DNA of 64,000 nt, from the NCBI RefSeq assembly GCF_002575655.3, contig NC_053040.3, positions 456,678,780-456,742,779 on the forward strand, in the 5' to 3' direction. Every line of letters begins with the position of its first letter. Within the stretch, counting starts at the first letter, position 1. The notes under the pieces are model-generated. The model saw only the letters and a program-made list of their open reading frames with translations, did no database searches and had not been told where the DNA came from. The DNA is from Aegilops tauschii subsp. strangulata. Its lineage: Eukaryota; Streptophyta; Magnoliopsida; Poales; Poaceae. The translations under genes were made by a program, and so were the position numbers. Below are positions 1-11,414 of the stretch, piece after piece.

Positions 1-406
1 GTTGTGGTACTTTGTCTTCCTGATTAGAGGGCCGCTGGGGATTTCCGCCGTCGTCCTCCTCTTCATGGACATGACATTCTTTTCCTGTTGCGGCATATAT
101 TCATCTAAATTTATTGGTCAGTTCTTGTTTGCTCGCCCCCCTCCTCCCTGTCTGATCTTGTAATATATAGTTATTTAGATCATTGCTCTCTATGTACACA
201 TCATCGAGTTACATTACAGATGAATTGGATTTCAATTATTTTTCAATTGTTGCAGGCTATCTTTTTCTATACATCTGAACTATCATATACATTATATGCA
301 CAATCAGAAAAAAAATTATACATGCAAAATTTGATATGAATTGCATTCATAGCTGTAATTTAAAAATAAATTAAAAGCTCGTGGGAACGCACGTGCGTTC
401 TACTAG
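1..406 (+). mobile_element. 3' tail of a Helitron-like element
   Basis: The segment ends in a GC-rich hairpin (GTGGGAACGCACGTGCG, about 381-397) followed by TTCTACTAG and then a host T. This is the usual Helitron 3' layout: a short hairpin, about ten bases, then CTAG/CTRR before T. The 100 bp before the end are AT-rich and resemble the tail at 11320-11414. The 5' end lies outside the window, and no coding exon was recognised in the visible part. The end is seen in the sequence; the assignment to Helitrons follows from the known terminal structure. Confidence 0.6.
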
Positions 407-411
407 TGTGC

Positions 412-2200
412 TAAGTGTCTAAGTGGTACTGCAGCGTGCAAGTGCAATTTAATTGGATGTTGCAAACTTATTTGTGCCAACATGGTGTGCTATGAAATCA
501 AAAGTATATATATGTGTCAGTGAAAAAAAGTCAACGAATGGAATGATACAACCTTGTGTATAACAAAGTGCTCGGTGAATCCCCAACAAGTATATATAGG
601 TGTTAATTAAGGAAAACATTTATGCTCCAATCAAATATTATAATTTTGAGCCATGGATTCCCCCCCCCCCCCCCCCCCCCACAATAGTAAATTTAAATCA
701 CATAGTAGTATGTCGTCCAAATTACCTCGATTATCTTATTATTTCTGGTATTTGACCAGTACATAATTTTCTTTTGACAAAAATAATTCCTTGGTTGTTT
801 AATTTTGAAGTTTTTCCAGGACATTGACTTTAATTCTGTTGTTAACTCAGAGTAACAGCATACGTGCGCCTTTGCTGTTTCTGAAATTGCAAGCGAAGGT
901 CAGATCTTCAGAACATGTGTAGCTTGTTAGAAATGATTAAGAAAATAACCAAGTTTTGTTCTTACAGAAAGCGATGATATCCTTTTTGTAACTATATAGT
1001 TTTGGACTTCACCAGGTGAGTGTGCACCCTGCAAGTACAAAATAGTCTGCAAGCGTGTATAATATACAACCCTGCCCCAATGATTTATACTGCAGCAAAA
1101 CCCCGAGTTTTCTCTGTTATAGATGGTAGAGTCACTATAATCTCATTGTTGGAATTATTGCCTAGAAAATGAAGTATATATGTGTCTTAGGATTTGGGAT
1201 TAAAATCAAAAGCATGAGATACTTCATCTTGACTCCAATAACGCTCGCACGACACCGTAGCCGTGGTCTTCGACGCCAATCTTCCCGACGGACTCACGTC
1301 CCGACCACCACCATCGAACACCGTACCCACGAGTAGAGGGGCCTCGTTGCCTGCCGGGACCAACCGGACCAGCCTACCATCATCTACCCGGAGAGAGCTC
1401 CGACCTGTTCTAGGCCCAAAATTGATCCGCCCGAGCATGAGCTCCCTGTCCTGGCCATATCCTTTGTGCGAGAACCCCGCGCCGTCGGCCGGAACCCGGA
1501 AGAAGAGAGGTATCACTAGCACCCCGCCGCCAACCGCCTCCACCAAGCCGCAGTGACTTACCCGTCTACAGATGTAGCCACCCGCCGAACTAGATCGGGG
1601 CAAGGGGGGATCCCTTCCGCGACCTAGCACTCCACCCATGAGAGCTGCGAGGAGAAACCAAGGCCATTCAGATGCACAAACCACCTTGAGCAGCTCCCTC
1701 GCGTCGCGCCCACAACACCCGGCGATGGATCCGGGCCACCACCACGCGCCCGCCGCGCACCCCCTCCGCCGACAACCATGGCCGCCTAGAGCAAGGCCGC
1801 GGCCTTGGGCCCATGCCTACCCGACCCGTGCCGGCGTCCCCCCCCCCCCCCCCCCCCCCCCTCGGAATCAGCACAGCTGCCGCAGCCACGGCACCGTCCA
1901 TACGAGTTTTCGATCAACTTGATACTTATCCTTGCTATTCTAGCTGGGCAAAATTTTTCTTTTTGACACTTAAGTTAGGTCCTGACGAAATGAGTAGGAG
2001 TACATGGAATGTTTTCGTTTCGTTGCGTGTGCATATATGAACGTGGCGTTTCTATTCTTGTTTTGGCAGTGGTAGTGTGTTTCTAACACGGACACATTTG
2101 TTTTCAGCACTAAAAAGAAGACATTTGTTTTCACCAAAATAAATAAATAAATAAGGAAAGACACGGCAACGGCACGCACGCTGGCTGGAAATCTCCCGTT
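412..2200. other. Intergenic stretch with a GC-rich unrecognised block
   Basis: No gene is supported here. Two long C homopolymers occur (about 661-680 and 1840-1861). A GC-rich block at 1187-1684 is open on both strands, but its translations match nothing I recognise and have the proline- and arginine-rich look of chance reading frames in GC-rich DNA. It may be part of an old retroelement. The rest is AT-rich without clear repeats. Confidence 0.4.
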
Positions 2201-2299
2201 ACGCTCCCAATTCAGAAAAAGGAAAGCGCCGCCGCCGACCCGATCCGGATCCAGCCCCAACCCACCACCCCACCTCACCTCCGCCCGCCGCCACCGCCT

Positions 2300-2724
2300 C
2301 TGCCCCGGCTATAAAGGTCCGCCCTTTGGCCGGCCCGCTCCTCCTCTCTTCGTCCGGGCCGCGCCTCTCGCCTCCTTCCTTCGTCCTCGGTTTGTCCGGG
2401 CCACGCCCTTTGGCCGTACCTCCGCGTGACGGACTCCGTGCCGGCCTCCGATTCCAAATCCATCCGCCCTGCTCCCTCTGCCTCTGCGGTGCTCGGCCAA
2501 GAAGCAGGCGACCGGCGGCGGGGGCACCAGCGTCGTGAGCCAGCTGCGCGCGCTCGTCGCCGCGCGGTGCGTCGAGGTGGAGGGCAGGGGGGCGGTGGTG
2601 CCCGTCGCCGCCTGGTCCGGGTGGGAGTTCCCGCGGTCGCGCTCTGCCGCCGCCGCCGCCGCCGCCGCCGTGTTCAAGATCGTCTTCTTCGGGTCGACCC
2701 GCCCTTCCGAGGCAATGTGTAGAG
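2300..2724 (+). other. GC-rich exon-like segment with an alanine run
   Basis: A CT-rich leader (2310-2460) is followed by a frame reading through KKQATGGGG, then SQLRALVAARCVEVEGRGAV and an eight-alanine run, then VFKIVFFGSTRPSEA, to a possible donor site GTGTAG at about 2716. GC content falls sharply after this point into intron-like sequence. It resembles the first exon of a grass gene, but I do not recognise the protein and no good ATG is visible at its start. It lies directly upstream of the shared 5' module and may be the promoter end of the captured material. Confidence 0.35.
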
Positions 2725-2861
2725 CCTCTCCTCCTCTCGCGTCTGGTGCGGCAATTTGTCCTCGATTCCTGCCTCTCCTCCTCTGTCCTCGCTCGATTCG
2801 TCCGCTTAGACTAGAAGAATCGCGTCTGATTTGTTTCATTTTGCTCGTCCTCGTCACCCAT

Positions 2862-3802
2862 TTAGAATCGCTTCTGAATTGATTTTGCTCGCCCTCGCCG
2901 TCGTCGTCAGTTTAGAGTCGCATGTGATTTGATTTTTTGCTCGTCGTCGCCGTAGCCCTGATGCTCTCGCGTGTTCTTGGCGCCGTCTCGTCCGGGGGTC
3001 TTCGTCCCTGCGACTCTCGGAGGAAGTGACCGAGCGGTCGGTCGGTTTGGGTCACCGTCTGCTTGAGAAACTTGTGCGTTCGCTTCTGTTATCTGCCTGC
3101 GTTTCGTGTTCACGTCGCCCCGACGGTTGCAGGAACGATTGGTTCTGGTTTCGAAATTGGAGCAGTGTCAAATGGCTCCCTCTGTTCCATCACCTGCGTT
3201 GTTCGTCGGTTGATTTCAGATCTCAAACGCATGCGCCCTTGTGATACTCTGGTTGCCCTCTGTCGATTCTTGTTCTACCGGCAGGCGTGTGTGCTCCCAT
3301 CGTAGATGCAGATAATCTTGTTCTTGTCTGTTACGGTTGTTCTGATGCTGTTCGTTTCAATTGTTTAGTGTTACATCATGCTCTGCTTATGTTCCCATAT
3401 GGCACGATTGACTGATTGATTGTTGTTTGTTGTTTGATTGATTGCCTTGAGATGGATTGTTGTTTGTTGTTTGATTGATTGTCTTGAGATGGATTGTTGT
3501 TTGTTGTTTGACTGATTGCCTTGAGATGGATTGTTGTTTGTTGTTTGATTGATTGCTTGCCTTGAGAAGGTACAAACCATGTAGGCTAGTTGCTTGTTGT
3601 TTGTTGCCTTGAGATGGTACATGTTTATATGGGACGATTGATTACTGTTTGTGTATGGTTATTAAGGTTGATTGATTGATTGTTGTTTGTTGATTGATTG
3701 ATGTTTGTTGACTGGTATCTGACTTTGGTAACGGTAGTTCCTGATCATAGGTAACAGACCTAGTGCTATTCTTTTTTCTGAACTTTTTTGTGATTATTAT
3801 GC
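2862..3802 (+). repeat. Shared 5' module, copy A
   Basis: This intron-like segment is colinear with 7964-8976. Shared landmarks in the same order are: a TTGCTCGTC-rich start, a GCCGTCTCGTC block, GAGAAACTTGTGCGT, GGTTGCAGGAACGAT, TTGTTCTTGTCTGTTACGG, a GATTGATTG tract, and ACCTAG(T/C)(G/A)CTATTCTTTTTTCTGAAC just before the first pyruvate kinase exon remnant. Many small differences show that the duplication is not recent. Copy A additionally has an expanded 37-bp minisatellite. Confidence 0.8.
3418..3566 (+). repeat. 37-bp minisatellite, about four units
   Basis: Each unit reads roughly GATTGTTGTTTGTTGTTTGA followed by TTGATTGCCTTGAGATG. About four head-to-tail copies with one or two substitutions each are visible. 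The related copy B at 8820-8900 has only the simple GATTGATTG part, so the expansion happened in copy A after the duplication. Confidence 0.8.
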
Positions 3803-5766
3803 CTTCACATTGCACTGCTCCCAGATCCATATCGACATGCCCACGCTGTCTGATGAGGATAAAGATGTAAGGAACTCCTCCCAGGATCTCTCATGCTCCT
3901 TGTATTAACTTGGTTACTAGATTTACATGTTAATTATTATTTTCGTGAAACTGGAGCTCCTTGCTGTAACCCATTATATGACTTTATGAGCATGCACCAC
4001 TTCCAGGTTATGAAAAAATGGGGAAAGCAAGATTGACTTCTTCTCTCTTTCTTATACAAGGAATGCAGAAGATGTGCGGCAAGTAAGTAACTCATTATGT
4101 CGATATTTAGAGTGTACTACTTCACAGTGCCATCTTTCCCAACAGATTGAATTTTTTTATATTGATATTTTGTTGAATAGTATCACATGTTTGTTTGCAT
4201 TTCATACTTTGGTAACGTTGATAGTATTTTTCCTGCAATAGGCACTGGAGTTCCTCTCAAAGTTAGGTGATCTTAGCCAAACTCTGATATTTGCCAAAAT
4301 TTAGAGTGTAGAGGTAATTTCAAGATATTCTTTCAACATTCCTTAGCAACTTCGATTTGTTTACCACCTACTCCTTATTCCTTACAGGGCTTGAACCATT
4401 TTGATGAGATACTGGAAGAAGCAGATGGTATAATTCTGTCAAGAGGAAACCTTGGAATTGATCTTTCACCTGAAAAGGTTGGTTATCTCAACCTTCGCAA
4501 TGCATTATCTCTTAATGTGTCGTCCTAGGTATTGAAAAAATTAGAGAGAATCACCCCAATTCTTAAGGGTCGTATCTAAATGATATTGCATTTAATTAGT
4601 TTATTATGTATCTTTTTTACATCTCAACATTGTGGCCAAGTTGTGGAGAAAATAAAAGAATGGGAAAACAGGGAATGCAGGAAAATGAGCTAAGAGCCAT
4701 ATCTATATGAACATATAGCTCCACTCTCATTCTTTCTTAATTATTACAGAGCCACATCAGCATTTTGACTCTGATAACGTGCTAAGGGCCAAGCATTGTG
4801 AGTGCCTTTGGTAGTTGTGAAGGCATTTTGTTAGATTAACATGTATTTTTCCCATTTGCATGAAGCTTATTGGTGATTTTATGTCCTTTAGTTAGATTTG
4901 CTCTGTTTTAAACAAAAATCAAGGGTCTCTATTGAGTACTACTACTTTATTCGTTCTTTAGGTGTTGTTATTTTAGAAGTCTGCTCTGCACAAGTGCAAC
5001 ATGGCTGGAAAGTCTATTGCTTCCTCTGAAGTGCGTATTTTGTTTCTTTTCATTTTCCAACCTTTTGATAGTGTTTACAGGGAACAATTTCTGTCTTACA
5101 TTGATTGAATATCAGTCTGTGACACTTGAGTTTATAAGTATGAAATAGTTTACTACCTATTTGCTAGGTGCGGGTTGCTATCAAAGTTAAGGCTTCGGTC
5201 ATCATTTGCTTCACCTCATCTGGACGGGCTGCAAGGTAGAAAGAGAAAGTAATAGAGTATTTCTTCTTATAGGTGCTTCACCTCATCTTGTAGTTTAATG
5301 GAAATTGATTCATATATTATGCCGTATCGAGTATCTGCAGGCTAATTGCCAAGTACAGGTCCACCATGGCATTCCTCGTCTAAAAACAAATCAATTGAAG
5401 TGGAGCTTCACAAGCGCATTTGAAGTATGTGAACAGCCTTTTTCCTTGTAACCTTTTGAGTACCTCCTTCTATGTGTGCTATATCTAGGTAATAATGATT
5501 CAGAACTAGCATGTTGATCTTCAAACTTTGAAAGATAACTTCAGGCTATAGTTTTTGTTAATGACAAATCTAACACTGAACCTTTCACAATCGTGCAACT
5601 CAATACAGAGGAACAATATATAAGTATTTGCCATGTAATGCTAGAAAATTCATTTAGCATTTAACCTTCCATGGTTTTGCCTTGATACAACATCCTTCTT
5701 TTCTCTCAGCAAAATATTGATGATATGTATTGCTCCTTTATTTTTACTTGGTGCATAATTCCTACT

Positions 5767-6134
5767 ACCTCCGTTTCAGTTTATAAGGGACGCCTATATT
5801 TCTAGATCATCAGTTTGACCAACGAAATATGTATTATATGCTGAAGTATACCATTGAAATTCGTATTTGAAATAGGTTTGTCATGGTGTACCTTTTGTAG
5901 CACACCTCATATTTCATTGGCCAAATCGTTGATCTGAAAATAGCATGTGCCTAACAAACCGAAAGAGTGGGAGTATGTTGTTCAAACGGAATCGCTAATG
6001 TACTATAGAATTTACCCTCATGAGAAACAGTGTGGTGTTCAACTAGACTCACTAATTAACATGTATTACCACGTGTCTAGTACATCCGTATCTAGACAAA
6101 TCTAAGGCAAGTAATTCGGGATGGAGGGAGTACT
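5767..6134. mobile_element. Decayed Stowaway-like MITE material
   Basis: A CTACCTCCGTTTCAG start at about 5766 and a GATGGAGGGAGTA end at about 6134 are Stowaway-type termini, with a second end-like GAGTGGGAGTA at about 5975. The segment is probably one or two old Stowaway elements inside the large intron of the pyruvate kinase remnant. The termini match only approximately. Confidence 0.5.
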
Positions 6135-6378
6135 ATAGAATTTTGCCCAATAAGAAACAATACTGCTTATGTTATAACTCATATTTATTGCATTATCTTC
6201 CTGCAGGCAAGACAATCACTCATAGTTAGAGACCTCTTTCCCATGCTTGCTGATCCACGTCACCCGGTGAGTTAACCTGCCTTTCATCTCTTGCCTACAT
6301 TAACCATTCTTAGGTGGTTCTTTTCAATTTTAGAATACATGACCTAGTATGTATAGTATGAAGAATAGGAACTACCTA

Positions 6379-6539
6379 CTCCCTCCGTTCCCAAATATAA
6401 GTCTTTCTAGAGATTCCAACAAGTGACTACATACGGAGCAAAATGAATGAATCTACACTCTAAAATATGTCTACATACATCCGTATGTTGTATTCCATTT
6501 GAAATGTCTAAAAAGACTTATATTTAGGAACGGAGGGAG
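6379..6539. mobile_element. Stowaway MITE, 161 bp
   Basis: The termini CTCCCTCCGTTCC and GGAACGGAGGGAG are perfect inverted repeats flanked by TA on both sides (6377-6378 and 6540-6541). TA target duplication and the CTCCCTCCGT end define Stowaway elements mobilised by Tc1/mariner transposases. It lies in an intron of the pyruvate kinase pseudogene. Confidence 0.95.
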
Positions 6540-7217
6540 TACAATATCAACGCCCTTGTTCTGAACATAAAGGGAATAATGACAGTTGGCGTTAGTGCAT
6601 ATTCCCAACATGTGAAAAGTGGATGCTTTACATACACTAGGCCAGTGAATTAATTCTGCTTTTAGGGTTTTTGCTTGCATCATGTTCTACTTACAAATGG
6701 AATAAACACTAGAGTTCCCTTTTGAATTGTTGGCAAGTCATCATAAGCTTGGTTAATCAGTACATTATTTCGAACTTGACTGGTGGTAGGCTGGTTTGTT
6801 TATTCTGTATAATATAAACGCAATACGTGAGTTTATAAGCTGGTGTGCACCAGTGAGGCTTATGTTTGGAGGTGCTTCATCTTGCATCCACCTTGAATTA
6901 TTTGGTAGCTAGAATTCCTTGGTTTGGACCCAACAAGTAAGAAGGTTGGTTTGCCTGGTGATTTGTACTGACATTGTTTCTCTGCCCTGCAGGCTGAATC
7001 TACTAGCAGTACAAATGAATTCACTGTTGAAGGTTGCTCTTACCTTAGCCAGAATTTCTATAAGAATGTTGCTCATGTTACATGCCTTCCTTTCTCTAGT
7101 AAGTAGAACAAGAATACATTTAACATTTCTTTTATGTCCATATGCGTACGCTCATGATATTTTGAAGTACAAACCAAATTCTAAATAAATAAGCATGCGT
7201 CTGTGTGCCTACAAACT

Positions 7218-7745
7218 TGTGGGTAGTGATCAAGATAATCACTTAACCAGCCTCTAACTAGCTTCCTATTTTCAGGAACGAAGATCTGAATCACCCTCAC
7301 CCCTCTAGAGAGATTAGTTTACTCATTCAAGTTCTGGAATTCTTTATAGCTTTTTGAGTTTACTTCGGTCTTGCATGTATTAGCTTTCTGTTTGTGCCCT
7401 ATCTATATCTGTTTCTTGTGTGCAAGCGCTCCTGTGTGACTCTGTGTGGCTTGACTCTGTGTGTGGCTTGACTGTGGGTGGCTTGACTGTGTGGCTTGAC
7501 TGTGTGTGTGACTGTGTGTGTGGCTTGACTGCGTGTGTGACTGTGTGTGGCTTGACTGTGTGTGTGCTTGACTCTGTGTGTGTGTGACTCTGTGTGAATA
7601 TTGCATTTGCTTGATGGTGTGGCTTGTATGCTTTGTTGAATGGTTGGTTGTATAACTTGTGTTTTATATTGTTAGGGCCTAACACTGCCTTTGCCGGTCC
7701 CAAGCCCGGATGTGAAAATGTGGAGGGAGCGGCAGTTACCTTCTT
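7218..7745 (+). repeat. Shared 3' module, copy A
   Basis: This segment is colinear with 10168-10720. Both contain CAGCCTCTAACTAGCTTCCT, an AG acceptor followed by GAACGAAGATCTGAATCACC, a CCTCTAGAGA stretch, a GT-rich microsatellite, and ACACTGCCTTTGCCGGTCCC followed by AAGCCCGGATGTGAAAATG. No protein is recognised. It follows the pyruvate kinase cargo here and the MYB cargo in copy B. Confidence 0.8.
7436..7600 (+). repeat. GT-rich microsatellite with GTGTGGCTTGACT units
   Basis: Irregular repeats of TGTGTGTG and GTGTGGCTTGACT fill this interval. The reading frames here are products of the repeat and not genes. Confidence 0.85.
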
Positions 7746-7963
7746 TGTATTGTTTGCATTACGAGTGTTGATAGAAATTACACAGTTTAGGTACTGTCCT
7801 AATCGAATAGTGAATCTTCACATAATTTGGTAGAATGTGATTTAAGCTTTAAAATGCATCCTTCCTTGCTATAAACTTACTGATTCCTTTCTGAAGTTGT
7901 ACGAGGTCAGTGTTATGGTACGGGTGTGTCCTTTTCGAAGTTGTACGAGGTCAGTGTCTGGTT

Positions 7964-8976
7964 TGATTTGCTCGTCCTTGCCGTCACCCGTTTAGAAGCG
8001 CTTCTGATATGATTTTGGCCGTCCTCACTGTCGCCCTTATGCTCTTGCGTGGTCTTGGGGCCGTCTCGTCAGGGGTCTCTGTCCCATGACTCTGGTAGCG
8101 AGCGAGCGAGCGGTCCGTTTGGGTCACTGTCTGGTTTGCGAACTAACAAGTCTGTTTGACAAACACGTGTGCTTCTGTTATCTGAGGATCCTGCGTTTCG
8201 TGTTCGCGGTGGAGCGATGATTCCCGCGTTTCTGTTTGAGAAACTTGTGCGTGCGCTTCTGTTATCTGACGATCCTGCATTTCGTGTTCGCGTCGGGGCG
8301 ACGGTTGCAGGAACGATCGGTTCTGGTTTCGAAATTGAAGCAGTGTCAAATTGGTTCCTCTGTTCCATCACCTGTCTCCCATCCTAGATGCAGAGAATCT
8401 TGTTCTTGTCTGTTACGGTTGTTCTGATGGTGTTCTTTTCAATTGGTTTCTTGTTATCATGCTTTGCTTATGTTCCCATATATGGTGATGTGTGTTCAGG
8501 GGTGCAAACCATGTAGGCCGTAGGTTCCGTGATGTGAGGCTTCTCTCCTGCTGATAAATTAGGATGATAGGCTGAGAAGAAAAGTTTGACTCTTGTAACA
8601 ATCACTTGCTGGGTTTCCACTTCTTTGCGTTGCCGATTTGACATCCAATGCCTATCTTATTTATCATAATCATGTTTTCCCTTCTTTTTCTAACCAATAA
8701 TCATGTTTATCATGGTGTTCGACAATACTCCATTTCTACTGTTCTTCGTTCCCTTTTGTAGTTCACTGATTCAAATTTGATGTGGAAGGTAGGAATATTG
8801 ATCACTTTATGTCTATATGGCACGATTGATTGTTGTTTGTTTATGGTTGTTAAGATTGATTGATTGATTGATTGCTGTTTGTTGATTGATTTACTACTGT
8901 TTGTTTACCGGTATCTAACTTTGGTATTGGTAGACCTAGCACTATTCTTTTTTCTGAACTTCTTTGTGATTATGTC
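7964..8976 (+). repeat. Shared 5' module, copy B
   Basis: Second copy of the 2862-3802 module (see copy A for shared landmarks). It contains an internal duplication of the GAGAAACTTGTGCGT to TTTCGTGTTCGCG block (about 8150-8310). Similarity to copy A stops at TTTGTGATTATG, the point where the first pyruvate kinase exon remnant begins in copy A. No pyruvate kinase exon follows; the next recognisable coding sequence is the MYB fragment. Confidence 0.8.
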
Positions 8977-9630
8977 TTATGTGGATATCATATTCTATTT
9001 TTGTATTACTGCTCATTGGAATAACGCTTTTCTAAGTATTTAAGGTACAAACATTTGGATCTAGACATATCACATTTGCTCTTTATTGTGTGGCTAAGGA
9101 CATTGATGGGTTGAGTTGGCATATATCGCATGTATATTTACGTTCTTTACATTTTGCGATGCTGATGCCTGTAGTCCCAAAGCGTTTATTTAGCCAAGTA
9201 TGATGTTTGTGTTTGTGCTCAGAATGATGTATATGTAGAATCCAGGGGTGGATGGATGTTTTCATGATGGCTAATTTGATTCGTTATGGTTGTTCGGATG
9301 GTGTGCTTCTGGTGGTTGAACTGAAGTCGTGGATCGCTCATCATCCTGGTATGTGTCTGGATGATAATCCCTCTCGAATTTAACTCCTTCCTATATTAAC
9401 ACAATGTTTATCTCACGGCTAGTAATGGTAACCTTATGAATGCATATCCCACATTTTAGCTAGTTATATAGTAACGCCATACTTCTTTGGACGTTGTTCT
9501 GTATATGCAAGTGTGGTGAGCTAACATATTGTGTCGGTATCTACCTGTGTAGCTAAGCACTTCTGGATAGGACAGATGTACAATGTTTGCATACATGGAA
9601 GAAGGTTCTTCTGATTGTTCAAAGGTCCTT

Positions 9631-9824
9631 GTTCATCAAAGGTCCTTGGACTCAAGAGGTTTGTCACTGCACTCCTGACTTTGCTCGGGAAAAACAAATT
9701 TTGCACATTTTACAGTTATATTTATGACATTTTTTCTACAGGAAGATGAAAAAATTATTGATCTTGTAAGCAAGTATGGACCAACAAAATGGTCTCATTT
9801 CAAGGTCCTGGATGTATAGGCAAG
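9631..9824 (+). pseudogene. Three-repeat MYB (MYB3R-type) DNA-binding domain fragment
   Basis: Two exon remnants are visible. The first (9631-9658) reads FIKGPWTQE and ends at a GT donor. The second (9742-about 9824), after an AG acceptor, reads EDEKIIDLVSKYGPTKWSHF. After a one-base shift it reads QGPGCIGK, matching the start of the recognition helix (usually LPGRIGKQ). The tryptophans and the KYGPTKWS motif match the second repeat of plant MYB3R cell-cycle transcription factors. The rest of the domain is absent. The frameshift and small size make this a captured or decayed fragment, not a working gene. Confidence 0.85.
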
Positions 9825-9999
9825 TAATGTTGAGAGAGGTATTCTTCTGATTGTTCTATTTTTATGGTTTGCTGAATGCATTTCCCCCCTCCGTGCAACA
9901 CAAACGTGGAATGTTTGCTAAGTTTTAACACACTGGTTACTTCCATTTGTGTACTTGTATTTGTGTAACTTCTATTTGTTCTCAGTTCTTCTCACCTAT

Positions 10000-10062
10000 A
10001 GCTAAAGTCAAAGACGAAAAACCAGGTGAATTATTGGAGTTGCAAGATACACAGAATCATCG
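10000..10062 (+). other. Exon-like segment of unknown origin
   Basis: An open segment reads AKVKDEKPGELLELQDTQNH and ends at a good donor site (CGGTAAGTTT). It lies between the MYB remnant and the 3' module and may be another piece of the captured gene. I do not recognise it. Confidence 0.3.
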
Positions 10063-10167
10063 GTAAGTTTCTATCCTTAGGAGTATGAATTTTGATCAGT
10101 TTGTTTGACTTGTTTTATACTGAATCCTTGATTCCTTGATAACTTTGATATACACACATGAATAATT

Positions 10168-10720
10168 ACTTATGGTATGATCATCACTTAATCAGCCTCT
10201 AACTAGCTTCCTATTTTCAGGAACGAAGATCTGAATCACCCTCACCCCTCTAGAGAAATAAGTTTACTCATTCAGATTCTGGAATTTTTTTATAGCTTTC
10301 TGAATTTACTTTGTTCTTGCATGTATTAGCTTTCTGTTTGTGCCCCAATCTGTCTATTTCTTTCTGTTTCTTGTGTGGAAGCGCTCCATTGTGTGTGTGT
10401 GACCGTGTGCATGTGATGTGCCCCTATCTATCTCTGTTTCTTGTGTGCAAGCGCTCCACTGTGTGTGTGTGTCTGACTCTGTGTGTGACTGTGTGTATGT
10501 CTGACTGTGTGTGACTGTGTGTGTGTGTGTGTGAATGTTGCATTTGCTTGTGTGTATGTGACTCGTGTGTGTGTGTGTGTGTTTGTGTCAATGTTGCATT
10601 TGCTTGATGGAGTGGCCTGTATGCTTTGCTGAATGATTGGTGTTGGTGTGGTTTAACACTGCCTTTGCCGGTCCCAAGCCCGGATGTGAAAATGTGGAGG
10701 GAGCTGCATTTACCTCCTTT
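10168..10720 (+). repeat. Shared 3' module, copy B
   Basis: Second copy of the 7218-7745 module, with a longer (GT)n tract at about 10390-10590. It shares the AG-flanked GAACGAAGATCTGAATCACC and the GCCGGTCCCAAGCCCGGATG blocks. The similarity ends at about 10720. Confidence 0.8.
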
Positions 10721-11100
10721 TTATTATATATATATTCACCTTCTGAATTTTGTGGCTCATGGCATTCTAGTTTACTTAGACGGTTAGCTTGTTAATTAGT
10801 TTTGTGCATGCAAGACTTGAAATCTAGCTGATGTAGTGTTTAGTTTTTGTACATGATAAATGGTTTTGTTGTGCACCTTTTTAAAGATGTCGCCCGTTTT
10901 CCCCTCTATTTTCCTCTTGGATGTTAACTTGCATTTCTTGTGTTTCTGAATTGATTATCTGTTGTAAGATATGGTTAGCGTATATAGTTCAGAGATAAAT
11001 CCCTTTGTGTGCAACAGATTTCATACATTTTATTCATTCCAATGGTGATTTTACTACTGGTTTTTGTGTGTTGGAACTCTTGCGGAAGTTCTCTGTACCC

Positions 11101-11180
11101 CAGTACCATTTTGTACTAGAACATCACTGAAGCCAGTGTTTCAGTGTCATTTTGTACTAGAACATCACTGAAGCCAGTGT
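11101..11180 (+). repeat. Direct repeat pair of about 40 bp
   Basis: CATTTTGTACTAGAACATCA followed by CTGAAGCCAGTGTTT occurs twice in tandem. No gene is associated. Confidence 0.8.
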
Positions 11181-11319
11181 TTTTTTAGATGAGTGATGTG
11201 ATTACATTGTACCAGACATGTGACAGCAGCAGGTTTAGTGTATTGAGTATGTGCCCTGCAACAACAATTATCTAGTTACTTTAACATGACTAGCTACTTT
11301 TGAACAATCATGTAGCATC

Positions 11320-11414
11320 ATATGAGCAATAAAAAACACGTGAAATTCAATATGAATTGTATTCATAGATGTAATCGGAAAAAAATAAAGTAAAAGCCCA
11401 TGGCGTTCTACCAG
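11320..11414 (+). mobile_element. Degenerate Helitron-like 3' end
   Basis: The sequence AATATGAATTGTATTCATAG through TAAAAGCCCATGGCGTTCTACCAG aligns with the Helitron tail at 330-406, but the hairpin is partly deleted and CTAG has become CCAG. It could be the end of an element that carried the 2300-10720 gene fragments. No matching 5' terminus was found, so this is inference. Confidence 0.4.

Larger units (their letters stand above)
3803..7050 (+). pseudogene. Cytosolic pyruvate kinase, decayed multi-exon pseudogene fragment
   Basis: Exon remnants in gene order are 3803-3866 (TLHCSQIHIDMPTLSDEDKD), 4007-4082 (MKKWGK, then IDFFSLSYTRNAEDVRQ in a shifted frame), 4242-4313 ([20 protein letters not shown]), 4388-4477 ([20 protein letters not shown], continuing [10 protein letters not shown]), 4962-5030 (KSALHKCNMAGK), 5168-5235 (VAIKVKASVIICFTSSGRAA), 5341-5424 (LIAKYR, then PRLKTNQLKWSFTSAFE after a shift), 6207-6266 (ARQSLIVRDLFPMLADPRHP) and 6993-about 7050 (AESTSSTNE). 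Most remnants keep AG/GT borders. The family makes pyruvate and ATP from phosphoenolpyruvate in glycolysis. This copy is dead: stop codons replace a Glu in the third remnant and a Gln in the fifth, frameshifts hit the second, seventh and ninth, and about 90 residues of the expected protein are missing between the fifth and sixth. The N-terminal part is also absent. Confidence 0.92.

Noticed and set aside
1187..1684. 165-codon open frame on the minus strand of a GC-rich block
   Set aside because: No recognisable domain, open frames on both strands, and no promoter or splice context; likely a by-product of GC-rich sequence or an old retroelement.
3803..7050. An active pyruvate kinase gene
   Set aside because: In-frame stops, frameshifts, and missing N-terminal and internal blocks.
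7380..7703. Histidine/threonine/serine-rich minus-strand frame
   Set aside because: It is the translation of the GT-rich microsatellite.
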